Source of the DNA: Micromussa lordhowensis
Taxonomy: Eukaryota; Cnidaria; Anthozoa; Scleractinia; Lobophylliidae
Length of the DNA: 64,000 bases
Reading direction: 5' to 3'
Assembly (NCBI GenBank): GCA_964020085.1
Contig: OZ026600.1
Location: forward strand, 31,047,880 to 31,111,879
Position 1 is the first letter of the stretch, and every line of letters begins with the position of its first letter. The translations under genes and the position numbers were made by a program. This document shows positions 63,126-64,000 of the stretch, in pieces. The notes under the pieces are model-generated. The model did not search any database and had not been told where the DNA came from. It saw nothing but the letters and a program-made list of their open reading frames with translations.

Positions 63126-63500
63126 TTTCCTAATTATTCTCCTTAAGTAACCTGTGATGTACATAACGATCCTCTGTAACTTGTCTTAAGTGTGAGTGAA
63201 TTAATATTGTTGTTGTTGCTGTTGTTGCTACACTGACATGCGGGGCAATGGGAAGCTTCTTGAGGGAAACATGACGCGGTTTGAAACGAGCAATCGAGTT
63301 TTGTCACTGGCGCAATGTTTCGTTTTCTTGCAAGACATAGTCCGCAGGCCAGCCTGCAGTAAGGGTGCGGATATGATAATGATTTGTTTAAAAAATAATG
63401 ATTTGCTTCAAACCACTCTAAAGATTCACGCTGAATTGATATGATTTTACAAACAATGACTTTGTTTTTGAACCTGATGTATTTTATTTTCACTTATTAG

Positions 63501-63636
63501 TTTGCGAGTAAATAAAGCCTATGTACTGCAGACTGACAATGGAAAGATCCCTGTGTATTGTCACATGAACAGCTACGGCATTGGCGCATGCGGAGGTGGA
63601 GGATGGACACTGGTCATGAAAACTGATGGCCATAAG
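63501..63636 (+). CDS. Skeletal-organic-matrix-like protein, exon 4 (fibrinogen-like start)
   Basis: Acceptor cacttattag, donor CATAAG|gtatcg. In the frame set by exon 3 it reads NKAYVLQTDNGKIPVYCHM, then CGGGGWTLVMKTDGHK. The YVLQ-x5-PVYCHM and GGGWTLVMK motifs define the fibrinogen-related/USOMP5-like domain of coral skeletal organic matrix proteins. It ends in phase 0. Confidence 0.88.
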
Positions 63637-63782
63637 GTATCGATCTTGGTTAATTTAGCCTCCCGGCATTTGCAAAACTGAAGGACGTTTTGTTAGTTAT
63701 GGGAAAAAAATGCTGAAGACAAACAGTTGCGAAAGTTGATAAGGTTTTAAAAACCTGCCTTTTTTTCTTTCTTGTCATGTAG

Positions 63783-64000
63783 CCAACCTTCCACTATAAT
63801 TCCCCACTCTGGACCAACAAGAACGAGTTTAACATTCCAGGAGGCAAGACTGGGTTTGACTTACAAGAGACCAAGTTACCGACCTACTGGAACACGTCTT
63901 TCTCCAAGATCTGTCTTGGTATGAAGATTGGCCATCAGATTAACTTCATTGTCATTAACTGGCACGCCAACTCTCTGTACTCACTGATCGCTGATGGAAG
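63783..64000 (+). CDS. Skeletal-organic-matrix-like protein, exon 5 (partial, runs off window)
   Basis: Acceptor cttgtcatgtag, phase 0. Reads [33 protein letters not shown], then [10 protein letters not shown] and [18 protein letters not shown]. This continues the exon 4 domain. The family resembles coral uncharacterized skeletal organic matrix protein 5, a secreted protein found in the calcified matrix. Remaining exons are beyond the window. The name is from memory of the family, so treat the ortholog assignment as tentative. Confidence 0.82.

Overview
The window reads as genomic DNA of a stony coral (Scleractinia, Cnidaria). The evidence is the intron-bearing genes, intron-containing tRNA-Tyr genes, non-LTR retrotransposons and SINEs, TTAGGG telomere-type repeats, and a PAN/EGF/fibrinogen-like gene at the right edge that resembles coral skeletal organic matrix proteins. 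There is no operon-style prokaryotic DNA. Species cannot be fixed from the sequence.

Layout. (1) 1-15798 is a satellite array of about 72 head-to-tail 219-bp monomers. Its left part is a higher-order duplication of about 4.82 kb (22 monomers). (2) 15.8-23.7 kb is sparse: a Thr-type tRNA, a zinc-finger-associated relic, a 769-bp TTAA-flanked MITE, a tandem array carrying three tRNA-Tyr copies (the third broken) and a LINE 3' end. (3) 23.75-45.71 kb is an APE-type LINE on the minus strand, split by an 18,518-bp Maverick/Polinton (26472-44989). The Polinton has ~465-bp terminal inverted repeats with AG...CT ends and an exact 6-bp target duplication (attgcc). (4) 45.7-49.5 kb carries the 5' exons of a PIGV-like GPI mannosyltransferase gene, a foldback MITE, a possible exon of unknown identity and a GC-rich minisatellite. 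(5) 49.5-58.3 kb is a large inverted duplication of a PAN-domain first exon and its upstream region. It flanks a nearly complete CR1/L2-like LINE. (6) 57.8-64.0 kb is a plus-strand gene with five phase-compatible exons (signal peptide+PAN, EGF, linker, fibrinogen-like). Its introns hold telomeric repeats, hairpins, a second decayed type-B DNA polymerase and a truncated LINE. The gene runs off the window.

The Polinton is the main object. It encodes a protein-primed type-B DNA polymerase, a retroviral-type integrase with chromodomain, an adenovirus-type protease, an FtsK/HerA packaging ATPase, a double-jelly-roll major capsid protein, a penton-like minor capsid protein, a pX/pVI-like virion protein, a PLA2-domain protein and a collagen/phage-like fibre. 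It also carries a VLTF3-like late transcription factor and, unusually, an eIF1/SUI1-like translation initiation factor. Capsid, protease and ATPase frames are open. The polymerase has two nonsense codons, two frameshifts and a SINE insertion.

Three Polinton observations stand out. Almost every gene has a TATATAAT-type AT motif directly at its ATG, on both strands. Protease and integrase have no ATG ahead of their catalytic residues; each overlaps the upstream gene in the -1 frame at an in-phase slippery A-run, and for the integrase a perfect nested stem begins seven nucleotides downstream. Three putative virion proteins carry adenain-like (I/L)xGG sites. All functional calls rest on motif reading without database searches.
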